Assembly (NCBI RefSeq): GCF_900107095.1 | Contig: NZ_FNOR01000009.1 | Span: 62,001-126,000, forward strand | Source: Collimonas sp. OK242 | GTDB taxonomy: Bacteria; Pseudomonadota; Gammaproteobacteria; Burkholderiales; Burkholderiaceae_D | Direction of reading: 5' to 3' | Length of the DNA: 64,000 nucleotides | Part shown: one piece after another, positions 1 through 11,056 of the stretch | Layout of the letters: each line of letters starts with the position of its first letter | How positions within the stretch are numbered: position 1 is the stretch's first letter | Program-made: the position numbers and the translations under genes | Notes under the pieces: generated by a model | Databases searched by the model: none | Seen by the model: the letters and a program-made list of their open reading frames with translations, nothing else | Told to the model about the DNA's origin: nothing

Positions 1-532
1 GCCTGACGATCTGCCGGATCAGGTCCGGATGGCCGGGCGGCAAATCGTCCAGCACGCCCAGCGGGCCGCCGCTGCGCAGGATGGCGCTGTTGTATTGGCT
101 GATGCGCCGGGCCGGAAACAAGGTCGGATCGGGATACGGCGAGCCGAGCGGAATCGCATCGTTCTGGTGAATCGACTTAAGCGTCGCCAGTACATGGCGG
201 CTGACATCCACTTCGGCCGACACCGGCAGCGGCTGCGATCGGTCCGGCTCAGCTGGCGCAGCCTGTGCCGACGCTGACGCCTGCAATGACGCCGCAGCAT
301 CGCGGCCAAACTGCGCCCGCACAAAATAGCCGGATTGCGGGTGGCTTTCAATCACCCCGCAGCTTTCCAGCAATTCATAAGCGCGCACCACGGTTGTGAT
401 GCTCAAGCCCTGTTGCTGGCTGGCCTGGCGCACCGAACTCAGGCGATCACCGGGACGCAGCACGCCATTCCGCAGCGAAGCCCTGATCTGCTCGGCAAAA
501 CGTTGATAAAGAGGCAGGCGCGTTGTTTTCAA
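1..532 (-). CDS. MocR/GntR-type transcriptional regulator, N-terminal part (runs off the left edge)
   Basis: The first 177 residues of a GntR-family regulator are visible. Residues about 1-75 are a winged helix-turn-helix, seen in LYQRFAEQIRASLRNG, LRPGDRLSSVRQ and TTVVRAYELLES. After an Ala/Pro-rich linker the protein reads PLGSPYPDPTLFP and PPGHPDLIRQI, which fits the aminotransferase-like fold of MocR proteins that bind PLP and a small ligand. The rest lies outside the window. I placed the start at TTG 532 because this frame has no ATG before its upstream in-frame TGA; the nearby ATG belongs to another frame. It is divergent from the MoaD-like gene, so it may control that pair. The family is clear; the start and ligand are uncertain. 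Confidence 0.8.
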   Translation of the reverse strand, partial: MKTTRLPLYQRFAEQIRASLRNGVLRPGDRLSSVRQASQQQGLSITTVVRAYELLESCGVIESHPQSGYFVRAQFGRDAAASLQASASAQAAPAEPDRSQPLPVSAEVDVSRHVLATLKSIHQNDAIPLGSPYPDPTLFPARRISQYNSAILRSGGPLGVLDDLPPGHPDLIRQIVR

Positions 533-700
533 ACCGGACGGTGACAGAGGCCAAGGATGAGTTCATTATAGTGAAAATCAAGAAGGCCCCTTGCTTGCAA
601 GCAGTAGTTATTACACAAACATCGCAAAAATACGCTATCGATCTATAGTGAGTGGCTGCAGCACAGCTTCGACCCGAATTGGACAATGCTGGCAATTTTT

Positions 701-970
701 ATGGCGACATTCATTTTCACACCGCAACTTGCCCGTTTTATCTCAGCGCCGGAAATTCACACCGACGCCCTCACCTTGCGCGCCGGCCTGGAAACAGCAT
801 TCGCGTCCAACCCGCGCTTGCGCGCCTATCTGCTCGATGAACAAGGCTGCCTGCGGCCGAATGTCGCGATTTTCATCGACGGCCATAACGTACGTGACCA
901 CGTGCATCTGAACGCGCCGCTGGCGGCGCACAGCAAGGTCCACGTTCTGCAAGCTCTCTCCGGAGGTTGA
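701..970 (+). CDS. MoaD/ThiS-family small ubiquitin-like protein
   Basis: An 89-residue protein with the beta-grasp pattern of MoaD/ThiS sulfur carriers. It has a hydrophobic first strand (MATFIFTP), a middle helix (LRAGLETAF), the segment VAIFIDGHNVRD and the diagnostic C-terminal Gly-Gly (ALSGG). In the family the last glycine is adenylated and thiocarboxylated, or becomes conjugated. No molybdopterin or thiamine gene is nearby; the partner is the Asp-box propeller protein starting two bases after this stop. An ATG at 686 would add five residues; I prefer 701 because MATFIF matches the usual family N-terminus, although neither start has a strong ribosome site. What it carries sulfur to, or is attached to, is unknown. 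Confidence 0.82.
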   Translation: MATFIFTPQLARFISAPEIHTDALTLRAGLETAFASNPRLRAYLLDEQGCLRPNVAIFIDGHNVRDHVHLNAPLAAHSKVHVLQALSGG

Positions 971-972
971 CC

Positions 973-2061
973 ATGACTGACCGCGCCTGGATCGCTAGCC
1001 GCAAAGGATTGTTTTCATTGCAAAAGCAAGATGGCGGATGGGCCTTGGGCCCGATTGCCTTTCTCGGCGAACCGGTTTCCATGGTGCTGCCTGACCCGCG
1101 CGACGGCGCAGTCTACGCCGCGCTGAACCTCGGCCATTTCGGCGTAAAGCTGCACCGCAACGATGCTGCATCGGAGCGCTGGACTGAAATTGCCGCACCT
1201 GCCTATCCTCTCAAACCCGAAGACTCAAGCGACCCGGTCGACTGGGGCGTGAAATTCATCTGGTCGCTCGCTTGCGGCGGCGCCGACCAGCCCGGCGTCA
1301 TCTGGGCCGGCACCTTGCCGGGCGGCTTGTTCCGTTCCAGCGACCGCGGCGAATCCTGGACGTTGATGCGCTCCTTGTGGGATGCGCCGGAGCGCAGCGA
1401 ATGGTTTGGCGGTGGTTACGACGTACCCGGGATTCACAGCATTTGCGTCGACCCGCGCGACAGCCGCCATGTCCTGGTCGGCATTTCCTGCGGCGGCGCC
1501 TGGGTTACGCATGACGGCGGCGACAGCTGGAGCTTGTGCGCAAAAGGCATGAGCGCCACTTACATGCCGCCGGAGCGCGTCGACGATCAGAATATTCAAG
1601 ACCCGCATCGGATTGTGGGCGCCAGGGATACCCCCGATCTGCTTTGGTGCCAGCACCACAACGGCATCTGGCGCTCCCGCAACTTTGGCGCAGACTGGCA
1701 GGAAGTCAGCCCCGCGCCTTTGTCGAACTTCGGTTTCGCCGTGGCCGTGCATCCGGGCGATGGCAATACCGCCTGGTTTGCCCCGGCGCAGGCTGACCAG
1801 ACCCGCATCCCCGTAGATGCCGCGCTGGCGGTGACGCGCACCACCGACGGCGGAAAATCCTTCACCTCCTTGCGCCACGGCCTGCCCCAGCAGCACTGCT
1901 ACGACCTGATCTATCGCCATGGCCTGGCTGTGGCGGACGACGGCAGCACCCTGTTGATGGCTTCGACCACCGGCAGTGTCTGGCTGTCGCAAAACGGCGG
2001 CGACAGCTGGCAGACCATTTCCAACACCATGCCGCCGGTTTATGCGGTGTGCTTCGGTTAA
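973..2061 (+). CDS. Asp-box (BNR/sialidase-like) beta-propeller protein
   Basis: A 362-residue protein made of repeated Asp-box turns of the form S/T-x-D-x-G-x-x-W: SSDRGESW, THDGGDSW, TTDGGKSF and SQNGGDSW, plus the degenerate SRNFGADW. This predicts a beta-propeller like those of sialidases and photosystem II assembly factors. No signal peptide is seen, so it is probably cytoplasmic. The full set of sialidase catalytic residues (Arg triad, Tyr/Glu) is not evident, so the common label exo-alpha-sialidase should be read as a fold label. ATG 973 follows GGAGG at 962-966. It sits directly behind the MoaD-like gene, suggesting translational coupling and a joint role. Confidence 0.85.
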   Translation: MTDRAWIASRKGLFSLQKQDGGWALGPIAFLGEPVSMVLPDPRDGAVYAALNLGHFGVKLHRNDAASERWTEIAAPAYPLKPEDSSDPVDWGVKFIWSLACGGADQPGVIWAGTLPGGLFRSSDRGESWTLMRSLWDAPERSEWFGGGYDVPGIHSICVDPRDSRHVLVGISCGGAWVTHDGGDSWSLCAKGMSATYMPPERVDDQNIQDPHRIVGARDTPDLLWCQHHNGIWRSRNFGADWQEVSPAPLSNFGFAVAVHPGDGNTAWFAPAQADQTRIPVDAALAVTRTTDGGKSFTSLRHGLPQQHCYDLIYRHGLAVADDGSTLLMASTTGSVWLSQNGGDSWQTISNTMPPVYAVCFG

Positions 2062-2300
2062 TCAGCCCTGTTATTTCTTGTCGCGGCAACGCGTGGGCAC
2101 AATGGGTGCGATGGGCCCACCCTGCTTCTTTCCTATTCATGCCATTTCGATATTGATACAACAACAAAACATATCGATAGAGCAAAAATATATTGGACGC
2201 AGGCGCTGCCAGCCGCGATACTCTCGGGCCATCCGGTTTACGCGCCTGTCCCGGGCTTGCCACGCTCTCGCAAGACACATACTTATTCCCTGACTACTCT

Positions 2301-3578
2301 ATGAACATTTTCTCTTTCTGGTTCCGCATCCCCTTTTGGCAACGTGTGCTGGGCGGCTTCGTGCTCGGCGCGCTGGCCGGCTGGCTGCTAGGCGCACCCG
2401 CCGAAACCTGGTTCGGCCCGCTCGGCAAGCTATATGTCACGCTGATCAAGATGATCGCCGTGCCGCTGGTTTTCTTTGCCGTCACCAACAGCATTTCTAG
2501 TTTGCACGGCATGAAAAGCGTTGCCGCATTGGGCGGCAAGACCTTCTTGTGGTTTGCCATTACGGCGGTGCTGGCGGTTGGCGTTGGCTTGCTGGTCGCG
2601 AACTTCACCAATCCGGGCCGGAACCTGGGCCAGCTCGCAATTGCTGCCGATTACACCGTGCATGAAGTGCCGACGCCGATCCAGGTGCTGCTGGACGTAG
2701 TGCCGTCGAATCCCTTCAAGGCGCTGTCCGACGGCAAGATCCTGCAAGTGATTTTCTTCGCCGGACTGCTCGGCATGGCGTTGGTGAAATTGGGCGACAA
2801 GGTGAAACAGGTACGCGAACTGATGGGTGAAGCCAGCAGCGCCATGATCCAGATCACCCGCTTTGTGCTGGAAATGACTCCGCTCGGCACCTTTGGCTTG
2901 ATCGCTGCGCTGGTTGGATCTTACGGTTTCGAGCGCCTGCTGCCGCTGGGGAATTTCGTGTTGACGCTGTACCTGGCGTGCGCGCTGCACATCGTGGTGG
3001 TGTACGGCGGCCTGCTGCTGAGCCATCGCCTCAATCCGATGCGTTTTTTCCGCGGCGCCTTTCCCGCCATGCAGGTGGCATTCACCAGCTCATCGAGTTT
3101 TGCCTCGATGCCTATCGCCTTGCGCAGCGTGGTGCATAACCTCGGCGTGAAACAGGAATATGCGGCGTTTGCCGTACCGCTCGGCGCCAGCATCAAAATG
3201 GACGGCTGCGGCGCCATCTATCCGGCGATTGCTTCGATTTTCGTGGCTCAGTATTTCGGCCTGCAGCTGGATCTGTCGCAGTACTTCATCATCATGCTGG
3301 CCTCGGTGCTCGGCTCGTTCGGCACCGCCGGCGTACCCGGCACTGCAATCGTGATGGTGACCCTGGTGCTCAGCTCCGCCGGCCTGCCGCTGGAAGGCAT
3401 CGGCTACCTGGTCGCCATCGACCGCATTCTCGACATGATGCGCACCATGACCAATGTCACCGGACAAATGCTGGTGCCGGTGCTGGTGGCCAAGGAAGAA
3501 GGTTTGCTGGATCTGGACATTTATAACGCCGCCAACAGCGACGTCGGGCTGGACCAGAACAGCAACGCGGCGGCCTGA
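2301..3578 (+). CDS. dicarboxylate/amino acid:cation symporter (DAACS, DctA/GltP family)
   Basis: A 425-residue inner-membrane carrier of the DAACS family, which takes up C4-dicarboxylates or glutamate/aspartate with protons or sodium. Hallmarks: many hydrophobic segments from the N-terminus, the serine-rich re-entrant loop FTSSSSFASMPIAL (about residues 258-271), KMDGCGAIYPAIASIF in TM7 and FGTAGVPGTAIVM in the second hairpin, and the C-terminal DRILDMMRTMTNVTGQ substrate-binding helix. The Asp/Arg positions there favour an acidic substrate, but glutamate and dicarboxylates cannot be told apart by eye. ATG 2301 begins the hydrophobic N-terminus; the longer upstream frame is not protein-like. 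It stands alone. Confidence 0.9.
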   Translation: MNIFSFWFRIPFWQRVLGGFVLGALAGWLLGAPAETWFGPLGKLYVTLIKMIAVPLVFFAVTNSISSLHGMKSVAALGGKTFLWFAITAVLAVGVGLLVANFTNPGRNLGQLAIAADYTVHEVPTPIQVLLDVVPSNPFKALSDGKILQVIFFAGLLGMALVKLGDKVKQVRELMGEASSAMIQITRFVLEMTPLGTFGLIAALVGSYGFERLLPLGNFVLTLYLACALHIVVVYGGLLLSHRLNPMRFFRGAFPAMQVAFTSSSSFASMPIALRSVVHNLGVKQEYAAFAVPLGASIKMDGCGAIYPAIASIFVAQYFGLQLDLSQYFIIMLASVLGSFGTAGVPGTAIVMVTLVLSSAGLPLEGIGYLVAIDRILDMMRTMTNVTGQMLVPVLVAKEEGLLDLDIYNAANSDVGLDQNSNAAA

Positions 3579-3623
3579 TCCACATGCTGCCGTGCCGCGT
3601 GTTGACGCAGCACGGCAGCGGCA

Positions 3624-4127
3624 TCACGGTTCGCCGTCCCAATAATCGAGGTCGTTCGACCTGCGCTGCACCACATCGAAAACACGTTCGCCGCCGGCAG
3701 ACGCCATCGCCAGAAACTTGCCGGAATCCGGATATTCGCACACCTCCGGCTGTTCCCTGGTGCTGATTGAAAGATACTTCAACGGCTGATCCGACGTATT
3801 CACTATCTGGTGCGGGTATTCCGGACCAGGTGGAATGAAGACCACGTCGCCGCTGCGCAGCGGCAGCATTTCGCCCGCCACTCGCAGCGTGCCGCTGCCC
3901 TCCAGGATAATAAACATCTCCTCCTGCGCGTAGTGGAAGTGATACGGGCACGACCTCTTGCCGGGCGCGACAGTATCTATGCTGGCGCCCAGCTTCTGTG
4001 CCGCAGTGCCCGGCGCCAGGCGCGCGCCGATTGAATCGTATAAAGGCTCGCGCAAGTCGTGCGTGCCCGGTACGGTGTTGAAGTTGCGAATCAAACGGCG
4101 GCTCAAACTCTCTGCGTTCTCATTCAT
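3624..4127 (-). CDS. cupin-domain protein
   Basis: A 167-residue single-domain cupin. The metal-site motifs are CPYHFHYAQEEMFIILEG (His-x-His with downstream Glu) and the second motif PPGPEYPHQIVN, followed by strands. About 50 residues precede the barrel and a short acidic tail, DLDYWDGEP, ends the protein. Such cupins bind a divalent metal and can be dioxygenases, isomerases or small-molecule sensors; nothing here selects one. The start at 4127 has GGAG upstream on the minus strand. It is divergent from the rpiR-type regulator of the peptide operon, with about 300 bases between, so shared control is possible. Confidence 0.8.
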   Translation of the reverse strand: MNENAESLSRRLIRNFNTVPGTHDLREPLYDSIGARLAPGTAAQKLGASIDTVAPGKRSCPYHFHYAQEEMFIILEGSGTLRVAGEMLPLRSGDVVFIPPGPEYPHQIVNTSDQPLKYLSISTREQPEVCEYPDSGKFLAMASAGGERVFDVVQRRSNDLDYWDGEP

Positions 4128-4425
4128 TTTTTCTCCGAAAATTGACGACTCCAGGGACTGGATCCTGAGCCTGCACAGCAGAATACACGCAAGCACGCCC
4201 GGCTGTAATTCCCAGCGGAAATTCATGTGCACCGTCGCGGACAATCACCAGACAGAAATGGTGCAAAGCCGCATTTCCGCGCCACTTACTCGTCACTTAT
4301 GCACCACTTCCGCACGCATGCGATGACACAAACCACACATCTCAAAAAAGAAAATAAATTTCCTTTACTTGAAATGAAAATGAAAATATATTTACACAAA
4401 TTATAAAAAACAATCCAAGGGGCAG
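4128..4425. promoter_or_regulatory. divergent intergenic region between the cupin gene and the RpiR regulator
   Basis: About 300 bases without a gene. The right part (about 4335-4410) is strongly A+T-rich and holds direct repeats of GAAAATGA and an inverted TTTC/GAAA pair with eight bases between. It probably carries both promoters and the operator for the RpiR-type regulator. I could not fix a single -35/-10 pair. Confidence 0.4.
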
Positions 4426-5388
4426 ATGGTGCAACATTCCGCAATCACAGCATGGCAACGCGAAAGTGCAGTCGCGGCACGCATAGGTAAAGCCTATCCG
4501 GGGTTGTCGAAAGCACACCGCAAGGCGGCCGATTACGTGCTGGCGAATGTATTCCACACCGCCACCATGACCATCGACGAACTGGCCGACGCAGTCGGCG
4601 TTTCGCTGGCGACGGCCAACCGTTTCGCGCATGCACTTGGATTCGACGGTTATCCGGCATTCCGGGCAGCCCTGGTGCTGGACTTCGCGTCGTCGCTGGC
4701 GCCGGTCGAAAAGCTGCGCGACCAAGTGCTGCGCCCCGCCAGCAGCGCGGAAATCATGGCCGCAGCGCTGATGGCAGACATGCAGAACCTGGAAGCCACG
4801 CAACGCGCATTGTCGCCGGCGCATTGCGACCAGGCGGTCAGCATGATTCTGAACGCCGACCGGATATTCATACTCGGCTTCGGCGCCAGTGCTTTTCTGG
4901 CCGGTCTCATGGCGCATGCATTGGAACCCTATTGCCGTACGGTGATGCCGGTGGCCGGGCCCGGCGGGGCATCGCAAGTCAGCCGCCAGTTCTTTAAACT
5001 CGATCAGCGCGACCTGGTGATTGCGATGGCTTTTCCACGCTATGTCACCGATACCGTCACGCTGTCAGGCCGCGCCAAGGAACGCTCGGCGCAATTGCTG
5101 GCGCTTACCGACGCACCAACCTCGCCGCTGGTGCCGCTGGCGGACGTGACTTTGTACGCACAGACCGAACGCCTGCTGTCGCCAACCTCGGATGCCGCAG
5201 CGCTGGCCTTGATCCAGGCGGTATGCGACGCCGTCGCCCACCGCGCCAACCGCTCGGTGCATGCGGCATCAAAAATGACTGAAGCCGTGCTGCCATGGCT
5301 GCATCACCCGGACGGACACCGCCAACCAGTCACGCCTAACAAGGCCGGCAAGACAGCAACCAAAAAACCTGCAGCGAAAGTGAAATAA
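4426..5388 (+). CDS. MurR/RpiR-family transcriptional regulator (HTH plus SIS domain)
   Basis: A 320-residue regulator. Residues about 15-90 form the RpiR helix-turn-helix (ADYVLANVFHTATMTIDELA, then VSLATANRFAHALGFDGYPAFR). Residues about 140-270 form a SIS sugar-phosphate-binding fold (IFILGFGASAFLAGLMAHAL, LVIAMAFPRY). The C-terminal 50 residues end in a Lys/Ala-rich tail. RpiR proteins bind phosphorylated sugars or related ligands through SIS. The stop is one base before the peptidase start, so it is the first gene of the peptide transport operon and probably its regulator; by analogy with MurR, a muropeptide or amino-sugar ligand is a guess. GGGGCAG precedes ATG 4426. Confidence 0.9.
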   Translation: MVQHSAITAWQRESAVAARIGKAYPGLSKAHRKAADYVLANVFHTATMTIDELADAVGVSLATANRFAHALGFDGYPAFRAALVLDFASSLAPVEKLRDQVLRPASSAEIMAAALMADMQNLEATQRALSPAHCDQAVSMILNADRIFILGFGASAFLAGLMAHALEPYCRTVMPVAGPGGASQVSRQFFKLDQRDLVIAMAFPRYVTDTVTLSGRAKERSAQLLALTDAPTSPLVPLADVTLYAQTERLLSPTSDAAALALIQAVCDAVAHRANRSVHAASKMTEAVLPWLHHPDGHRQPVTPNKAGKTATKKPAAKVK

Positions 5389-5389
5389 C

Positions 5390-6376
5390 GTGAATAACAC
5401 TGTGACCAAGCCCGCCAATATTGCCGCTATCGCCATCCACGGTGGCGCCGGCACCATCTTGCGTAGCGCCATGAACACCGCACAGGAACAGGCCTACCAC
5501 GACGCCCTGAACGAGATCCTCGGCGCCGGCCAGAAAATCCTGGCGGACGGCGGCAGCGCGCTGGATGCCGTCGCGTGCGCCGTCAGCATGCTGGAAGATT
5601 GCCCTCTGTTCAACGCCGGCAAAGGTGCGGTCTACACGCATGCCGGCACGCACGAGCTGGACGCCGCGATCATGGACGGCGCCACGCTGGACGCCGGCGC
5701 CGTCGCCATGGTCGAACATGTGCGCAATCCGATACTGGCAGCACGTGCAGTAATGGAAAATAGCGAACACATCATGCTGGTTGGTGCAGGCGCCGAAGCA
5801 TTTGTCGCCCAGCATGGCGTCGAGCTGGTCGAGCCGGAGTACTTTCATACCGAAGCCCGCCACGCCCAATGGCTGCGGGCACGCGATAAGGAGGGCATGC
5901 TGTTGCTGGATCACGACGCCACCAGCCAGGCCGCTGAAATCGCCCCCATCGATCCGGATGACAAATTCGGCACGGTCGGTGCGGTCGCCATCGATATGCA
6001 CGGCAACCTGGCGGCAGCCACCTCGACCGGCGGCATTACCAATAAGCGCGTGGGCCGGGTCGGCGACTCGCCCTTGATCGGCGCCGGCTGCTACGCCAAC
6101 AATCGCACCGTCGCCGTTTCCGCCACCGGCACCGGCGAAGCATTCATGCGCACGGTAGCGGCTTACGATATTTCGGCGCGCATGGAGTATGCGGGCCAAT
6201 CGCTGAAAGAGGCCGCCGAACAGGTGGTGATGGATCTGCTGCCGCGCTATAAAGGCCGCGGCGGCCTGATCGCCATCGATGCCCAGGGCAACGTGGTGCT
6301 GCCGTTCAATACCGAAGGCATGTATCGCGGCTTCGCCAAGGTTGGCGAAACAGCGGTGACCGCAATCTACAAATGA
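5390..6376 (+). CDS. iaaA: isoaspartyl peptidase / L-asparaginase (Ntn hydrolase)
   Basis: A 328-residue plant-type asparaginase precursor. AIHGGAGT near the N-terminus and LEDCPLFNAGKGAVYT are family signatures. The autocleavage and nucleophile Thr is in DDKFGTVGAVAID (about residue 198), followed by TSTGGITNKRVGRVGDSP and IGAGCYANN. Cleavage before Thr yields alpha and beta subunits; the enzyme hydrolyses isoaspartyl dipeptides and L-asparagine in the cytoplasm. It starts with GTG one base after the regulator's stop, so translation is probably coupled. Its place before gsiA matches the iaaA-gsiABCD order known from enterobacteria. Confidence 0.95.
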   Translation: MNNTVTKPANIAAIAIHGGAGTILRSAMNTAQEQAYHDALNEILGAGQKILADGGSALDAVACAVSMLEDCPLFNAGKGAVYTHAGTHELDAAIMDGATLDAGAVAMVEHVRNPILAARAVMENSEHIMLVGAGAEAFVAQHGVELVEPEYFHTEARHAQWLRARDKEGMLLLDHDATSQAAEIAPIDPDDKFGTVGAVAIDMHGNLAAATSTGGITNKRVGRVGDSPLIGAGCYANNRTVAVSATGTGEAFMRTVAAYDISARMEYAGQSLKEAAEQVVMDLLPRYKGRGGLIAIDAQGNVVLPFNTEGMYRGFAKVGETAVTAIYK

Positions 6377-6437
6377 CGCGACAGACGATGCAAAAGATGA
6401 TGCCGCAATTGATACGTAAGATGCAGAAAGCGATCCT

Positions 6438-8300
<1,863 letters not shown>

Positions 8301-8387
8301 GCGTTCGTTTTAATTGTTCGTTTCAAGCGTTTTTTTGCTTTGTTTATTTGTCTACCTTCAACGATCTTTGAACCAGGGGAGTAACAC

Positions 8388-9941
8388 ATGCGCACTACTC
8401 GATATTTCGGCAAGGTACTGGCTGGCACCGCCGTCGCACTGACGGCCCAGTTTGCAGTGGGCCAGGCTTTTGCCGCCAAGGACGTCACGCTGGCAGTGGC
8501 TTCGACTTTTACCACGCTCGACCCTTACGACAGCAACGACACGCTGTCGCAGGCCGCCATCAAGTCCTTCTATCAAGGCTTGTTCGGTTTCGACAAGGAT
8601 TTGAAACTGGTCAATGTGCTGGCGGAAGGCTATGAAGTCAGCAAAGACGGCCTGCTCTACACCATCCGTCTGCGCAAGGGCGTCAAATTCCAGGACGGCA
8701 CCGACTTCAAGGCGGATGCGGTGAAGATGGTGCTGGAACGCGTCATCAATCCGGACAACAAGCTCAAGCGTTTCAATTTGTTCAACCGCATTTCCAAGGT
8801 CGACATCGTCAACGACTACGAAGTCAAGATCACCTTGAAAGAGCCGTTCTCGCCTTTCATCAATACCCTGGCGCACTCTTCCGCAGCGATGATTTCACCG
8901 ACCGCGCTCAAGAAGTGGGGCAACAAGGATATCGCTTTCCATCCGGTCGGCACCGGGCCGTTCAAGTTCGAAGAATGGAAGCAGACCGATTACCTGAAGG
9001 TCAGCAAATTCGACGGCTACTGGAAGAAGGGCTATCCGAAGGTCGACAGCATCACCTGGAAGCCGGTGGTCGACAACAATACCCGCAGCGCCATCATGCA
9101 AACAGGCGAAGCGCAATTCGCCTATCCGCTGCCGTATGAGCAAGCCGAGCTGCTGAAATCCAAGCCTAATCTGGACCTGATTTCGTCGGCGTCCATCGTG
9201 CAACGTTACATCTCGATGAATACGCTGCAAAAACCTTTCGACAATCCGAAGGTACGGCAAGCGATCAACTACGCAATCAACAAGGAAGCATTGGTCAAGG
9301 TAGCTTTCACCGGCTACGCCATGCCACAAGATGGCGTGCTGCCGCAAGGCGTGGATTACGCCTTGAAGACAGGGCCTTGGCCGTACGATCCGAAGAAGGC
9401 CAAGCAATTGCTGGCTGAAGCCGGTTACCCGAATGGCTTCGAAACCGAATTGTGGTCTGCCTATAACCACACTACCGCGCAGAAGATCATCCAGTTCGTG
9501 CAGCAACAGCTGGCGCAGGTCGGCATCAAAGCCAAGGTCATGGCGCTGGAAGCCGGCCAGCGGGTAGAGAAAGTCGAGAGCGCGCCGGTTGCCGCCAACG
9601 CGCCGGTACGGATGTACTACACCGGCTGGTCGTCCTCGACCGGTGAAGCCGATTGGGGCCTGCGTCCTCTGCTGGCGTCGGAATCGTTCCCGCCCAAGCT
9701 GTTCAACACGGCTTATTACAAGAACGACAAAGTCGACGCCGATATCGCCAAGGCGCTGACCACCACCGACCGCATGGAAAAGACTGCGCTCTACAAAGAT
9801 GCGCAAACTGAAATCTGGAAAGATGCACCGTGGGCTTTCCTGGTGACCGAAAAACTGTTGTATGCACGCAGCAAGAACCTGAAGGGTGTCTATGTGATGC
9901 CTGACGGTTCTTTCAATTTCGATGAAATTGAGTTGAAATAA
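8388..9941 (+). CDS. gsiB: periplasmic peptide/glutathione-binding protein (GsiB type, SBP family 5)
   Basis: A 517-residue solute-binding protein. The signal peptide runs to about residue 30 and ends [10 protein letters not shown]. The mature part has family-5 landmarks: [29 protein letters not shown] (about residues 86-99), [13 protein letters not shown], and the C-terminal [11 protein letters not shown]. It should capture peptides in the periplasm and hand them to GsiCD. GGGGAG lies seven bases upstream of ATG. An 87-base gap separates it from gsiA and a hairpin-rich 186-base gap separates it from gsiC, an arrangement that often allows higher expression of the binding protein. Confidence 0.94.
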   Translation: MRTTRYFGKVLAGTAVALTAQFAVGQAFAAKDVTLAVASTFTTLDPYDSNDTLSQAAIKSFYQGLFGFDKDLKLVNVLAEGYEVSKDGLLYTIRLRKGVKFQDGTDFKADAVKMVLERVINPDNKLKRFNLFNRISKVDIVNDYEVKITLKEPFSPFINTLAHSSAAMISPTALKKWGNKDIAFHPVGTGPFKFEEWKQTDYLKVSKFDGYWKKGYPKVDSITWKPVVDNNTRSAIMQTGEAQFAYPLPYEQAELLKSKPNLDLISSASIVQRYISMNTLQKPFDNPKVRQAINYAINKEALVKVAFTGYAMPQDGVLPQGVDYALKTGPWPYDPKKAKQLLAEAGYPNGFETELWSAYNHTTAQKIIQFVQQQLAQVGIKAKVMALEAGQRVEKVESAPVAANAPVRMYYTGWSSSTGEADWGLRPLLASESFPPKLFNTAYYKNDKVDADIAKALTTTDRMEKTALYKDAQTEIWKDAPWAFLVTEKLLYARSKNLKGVYVMPDGSFNFDEIELK

Positions 9942-10005
9942 TTGCGGGACAGAGTTTAAGAGCCACCGTAGCGTGGCGAATTACTCTGTCCTCAACTGAC
10001 CAGAT
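9941..10005 (+). repeat. dispersed hairpin repeat, copy 1 (between gsiB and gsiC)
   Basis: The outer arms GGACAGAGT (9947-9955) and ACTCTGTCC (9983-9991) are perfectly complementary and enclose a second stem, GCCAC (9962-9966) with GTGGC (9973-9977). The 65 bases match copy 2 at 17781-17845 with two substitutions. Diverged copies lie at 36449 and 39183. Confidence 0.9.
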
Positions 10006-10016
10006 AAAACGGTTAA

Positions 10017-10067
10017 TTTGCAAAGAAAAGCTTTTGCAAACCTACTCAAACCAGGCACAGACCTGGT
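10017..10067 (+). repeat. two further stem-loops in the gsiB-gsiC gap
   Basis: TTTGCAAAG at 10017-10025 pairs with CTTTTGCAAA at 10031-10040, and ACCAGG at 10050-10055 pairs with CCTGGT at 10062-10067. With the repeat just upstream, three hairpins lie between gsiB and gsiC. They may protect the gsiB end of the transcript and lower gsiCD expression. No T-run follows, so they are not standard terminators. Confidence 0.6.
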
Positions 10068-10127
10068 GAGACACATAATCCCGGGCCTGACCTGTCACCG
10101 CAGTCCAGCCAACTACCAGAGCACGCC

Positions 10128-11048
10128 ATGTTTCCTTATGTACTAAAACGCCTGCTGGGCCTGATACCAACCTTGCTGATCGTGGCGGTCATGGTATTTT
10201 TGTTTGTCCACTTGCTGCCGGGCGATCCGGCGCGGCTGGTGGCCGGACCTGAAGCCGATTCGCAGACGGTCGAACTGATCCGCAAGGATCTCGGCCTGGA
10301 TAAGCCGATGCACCAGCAATTCATCCACTATTTCAGCAAGGCCCTGCGCGGCGACTTTGGCAACTCCCTGCGCACCAAGCGTCCGGTCAGCACCGAGATC
10401 GCCGAACGTTTCTGGCCCACCTTTTGGCTCACCGTCACCAGCATGGTGTGGGCGGTGCTGTTCGGCCTGGTGATCGGTATCGTTTCCGCGGTATGGCGTA
10501 ACGAGTGGCCGGACCGCCTCGGCATGACGCTGGCGGTATCGGGAATTTCTTTTCCTTCGTTTGCGCTGGGCATGCTGCTGATGCAACTGTTCTCGGTCAA
10601 GCTCGGCTGGCTGCCCGCCATAGGCGCCGACGGCTGGCGTAATTACATCTTGCCGTCGCTGGCCCTGGGCGCCGCGGTGGCTGCCGTGATGGCGCGCTTT
10701 ACCCGTTCTTCCTTCGTCGAAGTCTTGCAGGAAGATTTCGTCCGGACCGCACGCGCCAAAGGCCTGTCGGAAACCATCGTGGTGCTCAAGCATTGCCTGC
10801 GCAATTCCCTGATTCCCGTGGTCACCATGATGGGACTGCAGTTCGGCTTCCTGCTGGGCGGCTCGATCGTGGTGGAAATAGTGTTCAACTGGCCCGGTAT
10901 GGGACGGTTGCTGATCGACGCTGTCGAAATGCGCGATTACCCGATCATCCAGGCCGAGATCCTGTTGTTCTCGCTGGAATTTATTTTCATCAATCTGGTG
11001 GTTGACGTGCTGTATGCCGTCATCAACCCTAGCATCCGTTACAAGTGA
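10128..11048 (+). CDS. gsiC: peptide/glutathione ABC transporter permease (GsiC type)
   Basis: A 306-residue DppB/GsiC-type permease. It has an N-terminal membrane segment ([19 protein letters not shown]) followed by [12 protein letters not shown], and a core of five further segments. The EAA coupling motif lies around [20 protein letters not shown] (about residues 204-223), which contacts GsiA. It ends [13 protein letters not shown] as in the family. It forms the channel with GsiD in the inner membrane. The stop lies just upstream of the gsiD start. Confidence 0.94.
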   Translation: MFPYVLKRLLGLIPTLLIVAVMVFLFVHLLPGDPARLVAGPEADSQTVELIRKDLGLDKPMHQQFIHYFSKALRGDFGNSLRTKRPVSTEIAERFWPTFWLTVTSMVWAVLFGLVIGIVSAVWRNEWPDRLGMTLAVSGISFPSFALGMLLMQLFSVKLGWLPAIGADGWRNYILPSLALGAAVAAVMARFTRSSFVEVLQEDFVRTARAKGLSETIVVLKHCLRNSLIPVVTMMGLQFGFLLGGSIVVEIVFNWPGMGRLLIDAVEMRDYPIIQAEILLFSLEFIFINLVVDVLYAVINPSIRYK

Positions 11049-11056
11049 GGCCGCCT

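Noticed and set aside
973-2061. Reading the Asp-box protein as a true sialidase
   Set aside because: Asp-boxes only show the propeller fold; the catalytic Arg triad and Tyr/Glu pair are not evident and there is no signal peptide or sialic acid gene nearby.
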